Assembly (NCBI RefSeq): GCF_050897975.1
Contig: NZ_JBPAXY010000007.1
Coordinates: 124,001 to 188,000 of the forward strand
Length of the DNA: 64,000 nucleotides
Direction: 5' to 3'
Origin: Pseudooceanicola sp050897975
GTDB lineage: Bacteria; Pseudomonadota; Alphaproteobacteria; Rhodobacterales; Rhodobacteraceae
The notes under the pieces are model-generated. The model saw only the letters and a list, made by a program, of their open reading frames with translations. It was not told where the DNA came from and searched no databases. The number at the start of each line of letters is the position of its first letter. Position 1 is the first letter of the stretch. Shown here piece by piece: positions 24,684-33,847 of this stretch. The position numbers and the translations under genes were made by a program.

Positions 24684-26764
24684 GCGAGACCCCCGACGTT
24701 CACATCACCTCGACCCGCCGGTCGCTGATCCAGCGGCTGTCGGTGATCTGGCTGCTGCCGGTGCTGGCGCTGGTCATCGCCCTGGGCGTCGCCTGGCAAA
24801 GCTATGCCGAACGCGGCCCGCTGATCGAGGTCAGCTTCGGCAATGCCGAGGGCGTGGCCGCGGGCGAGACCGAGCTGCGCTATCGCGACGTGGCCGTGGG
24901 GGTGGTCGAGAAGGTGGGCTTCAACGCCGGGCTGAGCCAGGTGCAGGTCTTCATCCGGCTGGACAAGGACGTGGCCGACTATGTCGATGCCGAGGCGGAG
25001 TTCTGGATCGTCCGGCCCCAGGTCACCGCGCGCGGCGTGACCGGCCTCGGCACCGTGCTGTCGGGCGTCTATATCGAGGGGCTCTGGGACAGCGACCCCG
25101 AGGGCGGCCAGGAGCGGTTCGAGGGGCTGGACCGGGCGCCGCTGAACCGCGAGGGGCGCGAGGGCCTGCGGATCCGGCTGCGCGCGGCCAATGACGGCGG
25201 GCTGACCAGCGATGTCCCGATCGAGTTTCGCGGCATCGAGGTGGGCCACCTGGGCCAGGCCGAGGTCAGCGAGGACGGATCCACCGTCGAGGCCGACGCG
25301 ATCATCTTTGCCCCCCATAACCGGCTGATCAGCTCTGCCACCCGGTTCTGGGACATCTCGGGATTCAACTTCTCGCTGGGGCCGAACGGGGCCAGCCTTG
25401 ATTTCTCCTCGGTGGCCTCGCTGCTGGCGGGGGGCGTGACCTTCAACACCGTGGTCTCGGGCGGCGAGACGGTGACGGCGGGCACGGTCTTTACCGTCTA
25501 TCCCAACGAGGGCGCGGCCAGGGCCAGCGCCTTTGGCGAACGCGACGGGGCGCCGATGACCTTCAACGCGATCTTCGATGAGAACGTGGCCGGGCTGTCG
25601 GTGGACGCGCCGGTGACCTATGGCGGGCTGCGCATCGGCCGGGTGGACGCGGTCAGCGGTATCGTCGACCCTGAACGCTTTGGCGACAACCGGGTGCGGC
25701 TGGCGGTGACGCTTCAGATCCGCCCGCAGCGTCTGGGGCTGGAGGCCGCGGGCGTGGCGATCGAGCCGCTGCAATTCTTCCAGGACCGGGTGCGCGAGGA
25801 TGGGCTGCGGGCGCGCCTGGCCACGGCCTCGGTGCTGACCGGCGGGCTGAAGGTGGAACTGGCCGAGATCGAGGGCGCCGCCCCGGCCGAGGTCTTGGTG
25901 GCTGAGGACGGCACCATCACCTTCCCCACCACCGAGGGCGCGATTTCCGATGTCTCTGCCACTGCCGAAGGGGTGATGGAGCGGATCAACAACCTGAAGA
26001 TCGAAGAGCTGATCGACAGCGCCATTCACACCCTGGACAATATCGGCACCCTGGCGGGCAACGAGGAGCTGAACGCCGTGCCGGGCGATGTGCGCGACCT
26101 GCTGGGCGATGCCCGCAGCCTGGTGGGGTCGGACGCGGTGCAGGCCCTGCCCGAGCAGATCGGCGGCATCGCCGACCAGGTCGAGGAACTGGTGGCGGCG
26201 CTGAACGCCCAGGCGGCGGCCGAGAAACTGGCCGCGGCGCTGGAGGGCGTGTCGGCGGCTGCCGACAGCGTCAGCGGCGCGGTGGCCGGGGTGCCCGACG
26301 TGGTGGCCCGGATCGACGCCATCGCCGCCAGTGCCGAAGAGGTGCCGCTGGATCAGCTGGCCGCGACGCTGGACCGGCTGATGACCAGCGCCGATGCGGT
26401 GCTGTCGACCGAAGGTGCCCAGGCCCTGCCCGCGCATCTGAACGAGGCCCTGGACGAGTTGCGCGCCACCCTGGCCGAGCTGCGCGAAGGCGGCGTGGTG
26501 GACAATCTGAACGCCACCCTCTCCTCGGCCAGCGATGCGGCGGGCTCTATCGAGGTGGCCGCCGACGGGCTGCCGCAGTTGATCGAGCAGGCGCGCGGGG
26601 TTCTGTCGCGCGCCGCCACCGTGCTGTCGGGCTATGACGCCGAGGCCGGTGTGGGCCGCGACCTGCGCGGCACCCTGCGCGAGCTGGACCGCGCCGCCCA
26701 GGCGATCAGCGCCCTGGCCCGCGAACTGGAACGCAACCCCAATTCCATCCTCTTCGGGAGATGA
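24680..26764 (+). CDS. pqiB: PqiB-like MCE-domain lipid transport protein
   Basis: A 694-residue protein with one N-terminal membrane anchor (residues 21-42) and three MCE (MlaD) domains in the periplasm: about residues 45-135 (EVSFGNAEGVAAGETELRYR), 155-235 (IEFRGIEVGHLGQAEV) and 285-370 (NAIFDENVAGLSVDAPVTY). The remaining 300 residues are Ala/Leu-rich with heptad-like repeats and should form the long helical needle seen in PqiB; this tail is longer than in E. coli PqiB (about 546 residues in all). It likely forms a hexameric tube carrying phospholipid between membranes. Confidence 0.88.
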   Translation: MSETPDVHITSTRRSLIQRLSVIWLLPVLALVIALGVAWQSYAERGPLIEVSFGNAEGVAAGETELRYRDVAVGVVEKVGFNAGLSQVQVFIRLDKDVADYVDAEAEFWIVRPQVTARGVTGLGTVLSGVYIEGLWDSDPEGGQERFEGLDRAPLNREGREGLRIRLRAANDGGLTSDVPIEFRGIEVGHLGQAEVSEDGSTVEADAIIFAPHNRLISSATRFWDISGFNFSLGPNGASLDFSSVASLLAGGVTFNTVVSGGETVTAGTVFTVYPNEGAARASAFGERDGAPMTFNAIFDENVAGLSVDAPVTYGGLRIGRVDAVSGIVDPERFGDNRVRLAVTLQIRPQRLGLEAAGVAIEPLQFFQDRVREDGLRARLATASVLTGGLKVELAEIEGAAPAEVLVAEDGTITFPTTEGAISDVSATAEGVMERINNLKIEELIDSAIHTLDNIGTLAGNEELNAVPGDVRDLLGDARSLVGSDAVQALPEQIGGIADQVEELVAALNAQAAAEKLAAALEGVSAAADSVSGAVAGVPDVVARIDAIAASAEEVPLDQLAATLDRLMTSADAVLSTEGAQALPAHLNEALDELRATLAELREGGVVDNLNATLSSASDAAGSIEVAADGLPQLIEQARGVLSRAATVLSGYDAEAGVGRDLRGTLRELDRAAQAISALARELERNPNSILFGR

Positions 26765-27330
26765 TCATGCGCCATCTGTTTCTTGCCTCTGCCGCCGCCC
26801 TGACCCTGGCGGGCTGTTCCGCCAACGAGCGGTTCTACACGGTGCCCGATGTCTCTGCCGAGGCGCTGGCGCCGGCCTCGATCCGCTATGGTTCGGTCGA
26901 GGTGGTCGAGGTGTCGCTGCCCGACTACGCCGAACGCCAGCAGATCGCCCGCCGCGAGGGCGACGGCGCGGTGGCGGCGGCGAAGGATGTCCTTTGGGCC
27001 GATCTGCCCGCCCGCGGGATGAGCCTGGAGCTGGCCCGCCATCTGGGGCGGATCAGCGGCGCCCAGGTGGCCTCGGAGCCCTGGCCCTTCAACGACCGCG
27101 CCCAGGCGCGGCTGGAGGTTCGGGTGGAACAGATGCTGGCCGAGGCCGACGGCAGTTTCCGCCTGTCGGGGCAGTATTTCGTCGCCCCCGATCTGGGCGG
27201 GCGCGGGCGCTCGGGCCTTTTCGACATCACCGTGCCGGTGGCGGGCCCCGGCCCGTCGCAGATTGCGGCGGCCCGGGCCCAGGCGGTGGCCGAACTGGCC
27301 GGACAGATCGCCCGCGAGGGGCTGCGCTAG
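26761..27330 (+). CDS. pqiC: PqiC-like lipoprotein
   Basis: A 189-residue protein with a lipoprotein signal peptide ending in the lipobox LAGC (Cys20), then RFYTVPD and a DUF330/PqiC-type domain. PqiC is the outer-membrane lipoprotein partner of PqiB. The first ATG overlaps the pqiB stop; a second ATG two codons on (26767) is an equal choice. It is the last gene of the pqi operon and is followed after 25 bp by a GC-rich hairpin element that probably ends the transcript. Confidence 0.85.
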   Translation: MIMRHLFLASAAALTLAGCSANERFYTVPDVSAEALAPASIRYGSVEVVEVSLPDYAERQQIARREGDGAVAAAKDVLWADLPARGMSLELARHLGRISGAQVASEPWPFNDRAQARLEVRVEQMLAEADGSFRLSGQYFVAPDLGGRGRSGLFDITVPVAGPGPSQIAAARAQAVAELAGQIAREGLR

Positions 27331-27355
27331 GGCGGTTTCGCGAGACGGAGAGAGG

Positions 27356-27474
27356 GTGGGGGCTCTGCCCCCCTTGAGCCCTCGCGGGCTCCTTCGCGGC
27401 TGAAATCGTCCCCCGGACGATTTCTGAGACGCCGCTCAGCCCCCGGGATATTTTTGGCAATGAGAAGAGGGGGC
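27356..27474 (+). repeat. dispersed GC-rich hairpin element, copy 2 (3' of pqiC)
   Basis: In the sense of pqiC: a GGGGGCTCTGCCCCC hairpin, CTTGAGCCC...GCGGGCTC, an AAATCGTCC...GGACGATTT inverted repeat specific to this copy, then CCCCCGGGATATTTTTGGC and GAGAAGAG. Same part order as the copy after malY. Likely terminator and repeat. Confidence 0.6.
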
Positions 27475-27574
27475 GGGGTGCCTGGGGTAGGCTGCCCTGG
27501 CGCCGGGATCCGGGCGGGCAGGGGCCCCTTGGGGAAAGTGGGGCGCGCCGGGGTGTGGGTGCGCCTCGTTGATG

Positions 27575-29029
27575 TCAGCCGCGCAGGCGGGTCAGTAGGG
27601 CGACCGAGGGGTGGCCGTCGGGCGTGGCGCCGATCGAGCGCTGATAGGCGCGGATCGCGGCGATCGAGCGCGAGCCCAGGATGCCGTCCACACCGCCGGT
27701 GTCATAGCCGCGCCGGGTGAGCAGCCGTTGCAGCTCGGTCCGTTCGGCGCGTTTCAGCAGCCGTTCGCCCTGGGGCCAGGGGCGGGTGATGTCGCCCGCG
27801 CCCGCGATGCGGTCGCCCAGGATGCCGACCGCCAGGGCGTAGGTGTCGGCGTTGTTGTAGCGTTTGATCACGTCGAAGTTGTGGAAGACCAGGAAGGCGG
27901 GCCCGCGCGCGCCGGCCAGCAGCAGCAGCCGGGCATTGCCGTAGTCGCGCAGCTGGCCGCGGGCGGGTTGCACGCCAAGTCGGGCCCAGGCCGAGGGCAG
28001 CCGTTCCGGGCCGTTGGCCTGCGCGTAGTTGAAATTGGCGGGCAGGGTCACCTCGACCCCCCAGGGCTGGCCGCGCCGCCAGCCGTGTTTCGCCAGGTAG
28101 TTGGCCGAGGAGGCCAGGGAATCCGACGGATCCTCGGCCCAGATGTCGCGCCGCCCGTCGCCGGTATAGTCCACCGCATAGCTGAGGTAGGAGGTCGGCA
28201 TGAACTGCGTATGGCCCGAGGCGCCCGCCCAGGAGCCCAGCATGTTCTCGGGCTGGCTGTCGCCATGCTGCACGACCTTCAGCAAGGCGATCAGCTGCGC
28301 CTCGTAGAAGGACCCGCGGCGCCCGTCATAGGCCAGCGTGGCCATCGAGGAGATCAGCGGCGTCTTGCCCCGGTAAGAGCCATAGGCCGTTTCCAGCCCC
28401 CAGATGGCGGCGATGTACTGGCCCGGTACGCCATAGGCGCTTTCGATGCCGGAAAAGAGCCGCGACTGGCGCGAGAACTCGCGTCGGCCGTTGCGCACCC
28501 GGCTGTCGGAAACGGCGCCGTCCATGTAGTCGCGGATCGACTTGGTGAACTCGGACTGGTTGCGGTCCTTGGCGATCACGTCGGGCATGAACTGTGCGTT
28601 GCGGAAGGCCCGGTCGAAGGTGGCACCGGTGATGCCCTGGGCCATGGCGCGGCCCCGGAAGCCGCGCAGCCAGGCGGTAAAGCCCGGGTCGGCGGCGGCG
28701 GGCGTGGCCTGGGGCGTGGCAGCGGGGCGCGGGCTGCTCAGGGCCTGGGGCCGCAGGCGCGGGCGCAGCGAGGTGGCCGAGGCCAGCACCACATCGGCGC
28801 GGGGCGCGGCGGGGCCGCTGGCGCGCGCCGGGGCGGCGGCAGGGGTGGGGGTCGCCTGGGCGATGGTCTGCGCCAGCGAGGCGGCGGTGACCGATCCGGC
28901 GATGACCACCGGCCGCGCCTGGGGGCGCAGCGAGGTCTGGGGGGCCTCGGCCACCGCAGCGCCGCTCATGGGCGGGGCAAGGGTGGCCGCGATTGCGGCA
29001 AGGGCAAGGGCCTTGGCGGGAACGCGCAT
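27575..29029 (-). CDS. lytic murein transglycosylase, MltB family, with peptidoglycan-binding domain
   Basis: A 484-residue secreted enzyme. A signal peptide (residues 1-28) leads to a long Ala/Pro linker (to about 110), then an SLT_2 domain with the catalytic Glu in IWGLETAYGSY, QFMPTSYLSYAVDYTGDG and NYLAKHGW, and a C-terminal PG_binding_1 repeat (ELQRLLTRRGYDTGGVDGILG). It would cleave glycan strands to 1,6-anhydromuropeptides during wall turnover. There is no lipobox, so it is soluble periplasmic, unlike E. coli MltB. The 110-residue disordered spacer is longer than usual. Confidence 0.9.
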   Translation of the reverse strand: MRVPAKALALAAIAATLAPPMSGAAVAEAPQTSLRPQARPVVIAGSVTAASLAQTIAQATPTPAAAPARASGPAAPRADVVLASATSLRPRLRPQALSSPRPAATPQATPAAADPGFTAWLRGFRGRAMAQGITGATFDRAFRNAQFMPDVIAKDRNQSEFTKSIRDYMDGAVSDSRVRNGRREFSRQSRLFSGIESAYGVPGQYIAAIWGLETAYGSYRGKTPLISSMATLAYDGRRGSFYEAQLIALLKVVQHGDSQPENMLGSWAGASGHTQFMPTSYLSYAVDYTGDGRRDIWAEDPSDSLASSANYLAKHGWRRGQPWGVEVTLPANFNYAQANGPERLPSAWARLGVQPARGQLRDYGNARLLLLAGARGPAFLVFHNFDVIKRYNNADTYALAVGILGDRIAGAGDITRPWPQGERLLKRAERTELQRLLTRRGYDTGGVDGILGSRSIAAIRAYQRSIGATPDGHPSVALLTRLRG

Positions 29030-29139
29030 GGCTGAAAATCCGACTGCTCTGACTTTATTGTTGCCCCGAGTGTAGCCTGAAACGGCCCGTCCCGAAAGCC
29101 GGGGCGGGCGCGATTGTGTCAGGCCGGCAGGGGGCCGCC

Positions 29140-31446
29140 TTAGCCGTTGCGCTTGCGGGTCAGCTTGCGCTTGGTCTTGTCGGTCTTGGCCTTGGCGCGG
29201 ATCAGCTTGCGTTTCGGGCTGCCCTTCGACTTGGGCTTGCCCTTGCCAAAGCTCTTGCGGGGCCCGCCGCGCCCGGGGCGCCCGCCACGGGGGCCGGGGG
29301 TGACGGCGTCGCCGTCCAGCTCGATCAGCTCCAGCTCCAGCCCGCCGGTGACCGGCGCGGCCTCGGCCAGGCGCACGGTGACGCGCATACCCGGTTCGAT
29401 CAGCATCCCCGTCTGCGAGCCCATCAGGGTCATCGCCTCGCGGTCGAAGTGGAAGAACTCCTGCCCGAGCGAGCGGATCGGGATCAGCCCGTCGGCGCCG
29501 GTTTCATCCAGCCGCACGAAGGCGCCGAAGCGCGCCACGCCCGAGATGCGCCCGGTGAATTCCTGCCCGATGCGTTCCGACAGATAGGCGGCCAGGTAGC
29601 GGTCGGTGGTGTCGCGTTCGGCCATCATCGAGCGGCGCTCGGTTTCCGAGATATGGCTGGCGGTCTGTTCCAGGTTCTCGATGTCCTGGGCGGTCAGCCC
29701 GTCCTTGCCCCAGTGGTGGGCGTTGATCAGCGCGCGGTGCACGATCAAGTCGGAATAGCGCCGGATGGGCGAGGTGAAATGGGCGTAGTTCTGCAAGGCC
29801 AGGCCGAAGTGGCCAAAGTTCACCGGCGCGTAGTAGGCCTGCATCATCGACCGCAGGGTGGCCATGTTGATCAGTTCCGCCTGATCGGTGCCCGCCGCCT
29901 GATCCAGCAGCCGGTTGATATGGGCGGTCTTCAGCACCTGCCCCTTGGCCAGGCCGAAACCGGCGGCATCCGCCGTCTCGCGCAGGGCGTTCAGCTTTTC
30001 GGGGCTGGGTTCCTCGTGCACCCGGAAGAGCAGCGGCGAGTTCTTAGCGATCAGGGTCTCGGCGGCGGCCACATTGGCCAGCACCATGAATTCCTCGATC
30101 AGCTTGTGCGCATCCAGCCGCTCGCGGAAGTTGACCGACAGCACCTCGCCCTCGTCCGACAGCACGATCTTGCGCTCCGGCAGATCCAGGTTCAGCGGCT
30201 GGCGCGCCTCGCGGGCGGCCTTCAGCGCGGCATAGGCCTCGTACAGCGGCTTGATCACCGGCTCCAGCAGCGGCGCGGTCTTGTCGTTGGGATTGCCGTC
30301 GATGGCCGCCTGCACCTCTTCATAGGCCAGCGAGGCGGCAGAGCGCATCAGGACGCGGTGGAAGCTATGGCGCAGCTTCTTGCCATGGCGGTCCAGCACC
30401 ATGCGCACGGCGATCGAGGCGCGCGGCACGCCCTCGTGCAGCGAACACAGGTCACCCGACAGCCGGTCGGGCAGCATCGGCACCACCCGGTCGGGGAAAT
30501 AGCTGGAGTTGCCGCGCTTCTTCGCCTCGCGGTCCAGGGCCGAGCCGGAGGTGACGTAATGGGCCACATCGGCAATGGCGACCCACAGGATATGGCCGCC
30601 GGGGTTTTTCGGGTCGTCGTCGGCTTCGGCATAGCAGGCGTCGTCGTGGTCGCGGGCGTCAGAGGGGTCGATGGTGACCAGCGGCATGTCGCGCAGGTCT
30701 TCGCGGCCCGACAGGCCCGCGGGTTTGCGGGCGTCGGCCTCGGCGATCACCTCGTCGGGGAAGGCATCGGGGATGCCATGCTGGTGGATGGCGATCAGCG
30801 AGACGGCGCGCGGTTCGGTCGGATCGCCCAGGCGGGCGACGATCCGCGCCTTGGGCAGGCCCATCCGGGCGCGCGGCCCGGCCTGTTCGCCCTCGACCAG
30901 CTCGCCGTCCTTGGCACCATGGGTGGCGCCCGCGGGCACCATCCATTCCTTGTCGTTGCCCTTGTCGATGGGCACGATCCGCCCGCCTTCGGAGCCTGCG
31001 CGGAAGACGCCCAGGATGCGGGTCGGATTGCTGCCGATCTTGCGGATCAGCCGCGCCTCATAGGCGTTTTCGCCGTCGATCATCGACAGCTTGCCCAGGA
31101 TCCGGTCGCCCGCGCCCAGGGCCGGGTCCGAGGCGCGCAGGATCAGGTGCACCACCGGCTCCACCCCCTCGCCATGCCATTCCAGCGGCCGCGCCGTCAG
31201 GTCGCCGTCGGCATCGGGGGCATTGACCATCAGCACCGAGACCGGCGGCAGCCGGTCCGGGTCGCGATAGGTCTTGTGGCGCTTGGCCAGCACGCCTTCG
31301 TCCTCAAGCTCCTTCAGGATGCGCTTGAGGTCGATCCGGGCGGCGCCCTTGATGCCGAAGGCCTTGGCGATGTCGCGTTTGGCCGTAAGGGTGGGGTTGG
31401 CAGAGATCCAGTCGAGGATCTGTTGCTTTGTCGGAAGCTGGGACAT
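29140..31446 (-). CDS. rnr: ribonuclease R
   Basis: A 768-residue 3'-to-5' exoribonuclease that degrades structured RNA. In order: an N-terminal winged helix (KQQILDWISANPTLTAKRD), cold-shock-like domains, the RNB catalytic domain with the Asp cluster DPSDARDHDDACY near residue 260, an S1 domain (FTGRISGVARFGAFVRLDETG) and a strongly basic Lys/Arg/Gly tail of about 60 residues that should bind RNA. Length and order fit RNase R rather than RNase II. ATG 31446 is the first start. A very long open frame on the opposite strand is its shadow. Confidence 0.95.
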   Translation of the reverse strand: MSQLPTKQQILDWISANPTLTAKRDIAKAFGIKGAARIDLKRILKELEDEGVLAKRHKTYRDPDRLPPVSVLMVNAPDADGDLTARPLEWHGEGVEPVVHLILRASDPALGAGDRILGKLSMIDGENAYEARLIRKIGSNPTRILGVFRAGSEGGRIVPIDKGNDKEWMVPAGATHGAKDGELVEGEQAGPRARMGLPKARIVARLGDPTEPRAVSLIAIHQHGIPDAFPDEVIAEADARKPAGLSGREDLRDMPLVTIDPSDARDHDDACYAEADDDPKNPGGHILWVAIADVAHYVTSGSALDREAKKRGNSSYFPDRVVPMLPDRLSGDLCSLHEGVPRASIAVRMVLDRHGKKLRHSFHRVLMRSAASLAYEEVQAAIDGNPNDKTAPLLEPVIKPLYEAYAALKAAREARQPLNLDLPERKIVLSDEGEVLSVNFRERLDAHKLIEEFMVLANVAAAETLIAKNSPLLFRVHEEPSPEKLNALRETADAAGFGLAKGQVLKTAHINRLLDQAAGTDQAELINMATLRSMMQAYYAPVNFGHFGLALQNYAHFTSPIRRYSDLIVHRALINAHHWGKDGLTAQDIENLEQTASHISETERRSMMAERDTTDRYLAAYLSERIGQEFTGRISGVARFGAFVRLDETGADGLIPIRSLGQEFFHFDREAMTLMGSQTGMLIEPGMRVTVRLAEAAPVTGGLELELIELDGDAVTPGPRGGRPGRGGPRKSFGKGKPKSKGSPKRKLIRAKAKTDKTKRKLTRKRNG

Positions 31447-31569
31447 GGGCCAGCCCTAGCACGGGCGCGCGGGCGGGTCATCGGGAAAAGGGGGCAGGGC
31501 AGAAGGCTTGACCTTTTCCCGCCGCCGCCCTCTTCTGCTGCCGTTTCCCCTGCCCGGAAGGCCCCGTCC

Positions 31570-32343
31570 ATGCTGCCCGACCTTGCCGTCCTGCCGGATC
31601 TTGCCGCCGTCCTCGTCACCCTGGCGGCGGCGGGGATGATCGCCTTCGTCAAGGGCGCCTTCGGCGGCGGTTTCGCCCTGATCGGCATCCCGCTGATGTC
31701 GCTGGCCATGGACCCGCTGACGGCCGGAATGGTGCTGGCGCCGCTCTTCCTGGCGATGGATCTGTTCGGGCTGCGCTACTGGTCCCCCTCGACCTGGAGC
31801 CGCCGGGACGTCAGCTGGATCGTGCCGGGGGTGCTGGCGGGCACGGCCCTGGGCACGCTTCTGCTGGGGGTGCTGCCGGAACCGGCGGTGGCCATCCTGG
31901 TGGGGGGCATCGCCCTGGTCTTTACCGCGCTCTGGCTGCACGGCGGGCGCAAGGCCGGGCACCGGGCCTTCAGCGCGCCGGGGGCGCTGCTGTCGGGGCT
32001 GGGCTGCGGCACCACCTCGATGGTGGCCCATGCGGGGGGCGCGCCCCTGGCCATGTACCTGCTGCCGCGCGACCTGCCGCCCCGGCTCTACGCGGGCACG
32101 ACCTCGATCGTCTTCACGGCGGGCAACCTGGCCAAGCTGGTGCCCTGGATGCTGGTGGTGCCGCCCGGCGCCTCCGAGCTGCTGCTGATGGCCGCCGCCC
32201 TGCCGGTGATCCCCCTGGCGCTTTGGGCGGGCCACCGGCTGCACGGGCGGATGGACGCCCGCCGCCTTTACGCCATCTGCTATGGCCTGGTGGCCCTGGC
32301 GGCGGTGAAACTCCTGTGGGACGGGATCGCGGGCCTCTCCTAG
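31570..32343 (+). CDS. TauE/SafE-family membrane exporter
   Basis: A 257-residue integral membrane protein with about eight helices. The two half-repeats characteristic of TauE/SafE are visible: FVKGAFGGGFALIGIPLMSL near the start and LLSGLGCGTTSMVAHAGGAPLAMYLL in the second half. Members export sulfite, sulfonates or other small anions; no neighbouring gene points to the substrate. ATG 31570 sits at the true N-terminus, although the frame is open far upstream opposite rnr. Its stop overlaps the convergent panE-like stop by 4 bp. Confidence 0.82.
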   Translation: MLPDLAVLPDLAAVLVTLAAAGMIAFVKGAFGGGFALIGIPLMSLAMDPLTAGMVLAPLFLAMDLFGLRYWSPSTWSRRDVSWIVPGVLAGTALGTLLLGVLPEPAVAILVGGIALVFTALWLHGGRKAGHRAFSAPGALLSGLGCGTTSMVAHAGGAPLAMYLLPRDLPPRLYAGTTSIVFTAGNLAKLVPWMLVVPPGASELLLMAAALPVIPLALWAGHRLHGRMDARRLYAICYGLVALAAVKLLWDGIAGLS

Positions 32344-33311
32344 GCCAGGCTTTCATCCAGCAGCCGGGTCAGGCCGTAGACCCCTGCCATGGCGGGGACG
32401 GCCATCTCCAGCTTGGCGGCCAGTTCCACCAGCGCGCCCAGGATCGGGTCGATCTCCAGCCGCCGCCCGGCCTCGACATCCTGCAGCATCGAGGTGCGGA
32501 TCGGGCCCAGCTTGCGCGTCGTGGCGATGCGCTCTTCCATGTCGTCAAAGCCCGGCAGGCCGATACGGGCGCCCAGATCGGCCATCTCGCGCATCATTTC
32601 CAGGGTCAGGGCGCGGACGCCTGCGTCGGCCAGCATGGCGGCGGTATCGGCGCGCGACAGGGCCGACAGGGGATTCATGTTGGAATTGCCCCAGAGCTTG
32701 GCCCAGACCTCGCGCCGGATCTCGCCGGTCTCTTGCGCCGGGATGCCCCCCTTGCGGAAGACCTCGGCCAGCGCGGCGATCCGCGCGGCGGGCCCGCCCG
32801 GGGTGATCTGTCCCAGCAACAGCGTGTTGGCCTTCACCAGCTCCACATGGCCGGGCGCAGGGGTGCGCGAGGCGGCATGAACCACATTGCCGATGATCTG
32901 CTCGGCCGGAATGGCCCGGGCCAGGGCGCCGCCCGGATCGACCGCATCCAGCACCAGCCCCTCGGCGGGGCCGCCGAAATCCTGCAAGAACCAGAAGGGC
33001 AGGCCGTTCACGGCGGGCATCACCAGGGTCTCGGGGCCCATGGCCGTCTCGATGGCGGGCAGCAGGCCCGGCAGGGCATGGGCCTTCACCCCCAGCACCA
33101 GCAGATCGGCCCCGGCCAGATCCGCCGGATCCTCAGTGGCGGTCACCGCCACCCGCTCCGGCCCCGCGCCCTCGTCCAGCATCAGCCCCTCGGCCCGCAA
33201 CGCCGCCAGGGTCGCCCCCCGCGCCAGCACCACCGCCCGGGCGCCGCCGCGCACCAGACCCGCCGTCAGCCAGCCGCCGATGGCCCCGCATCCGATCACC
33301 GCAACCTTCAT
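32340..33311 (-). CDS. ketopantoate reductase-like (PanE/ApbA) oxidoreductase
   Basis: A 323-residue NAD(P)-dependent 2-ketoacid reductase. The Rossmann motif MKVAVIGCGAIGGWL is at the N-terminus; LLVLGVKAHAL has the family Lys; AVNGLPFWF and LWGNSNMNPLSAL match the conserved Asn and the C-terminal helical domain. True PanE makes pantoate for coenzyme A, but many paralogues act on other 2-oxo acids, and the sequence alone does not decide. It overlaps tauE tail to tail. Confidence 0.8.
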   Translation of the reverse strand: MKVAVIGCGAIGGWLTAGLVRGGARAVVLARGATLAALRAEGLMLDEGAGPERVAVTATEDPADLAGADLLVLGVKAHALPGLLPAIETAMGPETLVMPAVNGLPFWFLQDFGGPAEGLVLDAVDPGGALARAIPAEQIIGNVVHAASRTPAPGHVELVKANTLLLGQITPGGPAARIAALAEVFRKGGIPAQETGEIRREVWAKLWGNSNMNPLSALSRADTAAMLADAGVRALTLEMMREMADLGARIGLPGFDDMEERIATTRKLGPIRTSMLQDVEAGRRLEIDPILGALVELAAKLEMAVPAMAGVYGLTRLLDESLA

Positions 33312-33358
33312 GCTCTCTCTCCCTGCGCTTGCCGCCTGGCGCGGCCCTTCTTCCCATT

Positions 33359-33419
33359 CGATGGCTGAAAATACTCCGGGGGAGTCGCCCCCCGGGCGAC
33401 GGGGGCAGCGCCCCCTTCC
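33359..33419 (-). repeat. dispersed GC-rich hairpin element, copy 3 (3' of the GNAT gene)
   Basis: On the minus strand, just after the GNAT stop: GGGGGCGCTGCCCCC hairpin, a GTCGCCC...GGGCGAC inverted repeat, then CCCCCGGAGTATTTTCAGCC. The last word is shared almost exactly with the copy 3' of ispH. Confidence 0.6.
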
Positions 33420-33421
33420 CC

Positions 33422-33847
33422 TCACGCCTCCAGCCGCAATTCCATCTCGCGATGCGGCACGCCGCCATCGTCGTATTCCGGCCCAATGGCCCGGAACCCC
33501 AGCCCCTCGTAGAAGCCCATGGCCCGCACCTGGGCGCCCAGCACGATGCGGGCGTGTCCCCGCGCCGCCAGCCGCTCGATCCCCGCCCGCACCAGGGCCG
33601 CGCCAAGGCCGGTGCCGCGCGCCGATTTCACCACGCAGATCCGCCCGATGCGCCCGGCGCCGGGCTCTTCCAGCAGCCGCGCGGTGCCGACGGGCACCCC
33701 GTCCAGGCGCGCCAGCAGATGTTCGGCGCCCGCATCCAGGTCGTCCCATTCCTCCTCGGCGGTGAACCCCTGTTCGGCCATGAAGACCTCTTCGCGCAGG
33801 GCGAAACAGGGGGCGGGATCGGCAACCGGGGCGATGGTCAGGCTCAC
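33422..33847 (-). CDS. GNAT-family N-acetyltransferase
   Basis: A 141-residue acetyltransferase. Motif A for acetyl-CoA is visible as ICVVKSARGTGLGAALVRAG, with ARIVLGAQVRAMGFYEGLGFRAIG at the C-terminus, and FMAEQGFTAEEEWDDLDAGA as in ElaA/YjcF-type small acetyltransferases. GTG 33847 overlaps the dapE stop (GTGA), so the gene is co-translated with dapE; a link to lysine/peptidoglycan precursors is only suggested by position. Reading frames further upstream belong to the dapE shadow. Confidence 0.85.
   Translation of the reverse strand: MSLTIAPVADPAPCFALREEVFMAEQGFTAEEEWDDLDAGAEHLLARLDGVPVGTARLLEEPGAGRIGRICVVKSARGTGLGAALVRAGIERLAARGHARIVLGAQVRAMGFYEGLGFRAIGPEYDDGGVPHREMELRLEA

Noticed and set aside
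29116..32343. Very long plus-strand open frame (over 1000 codons) opposite rnr running into tauE
   Set aside because: The first 800 codons are the antisense of RNase R with Gly/Arg/His/Gln-rich shadow composition; only the TauE part from 31570 is real.
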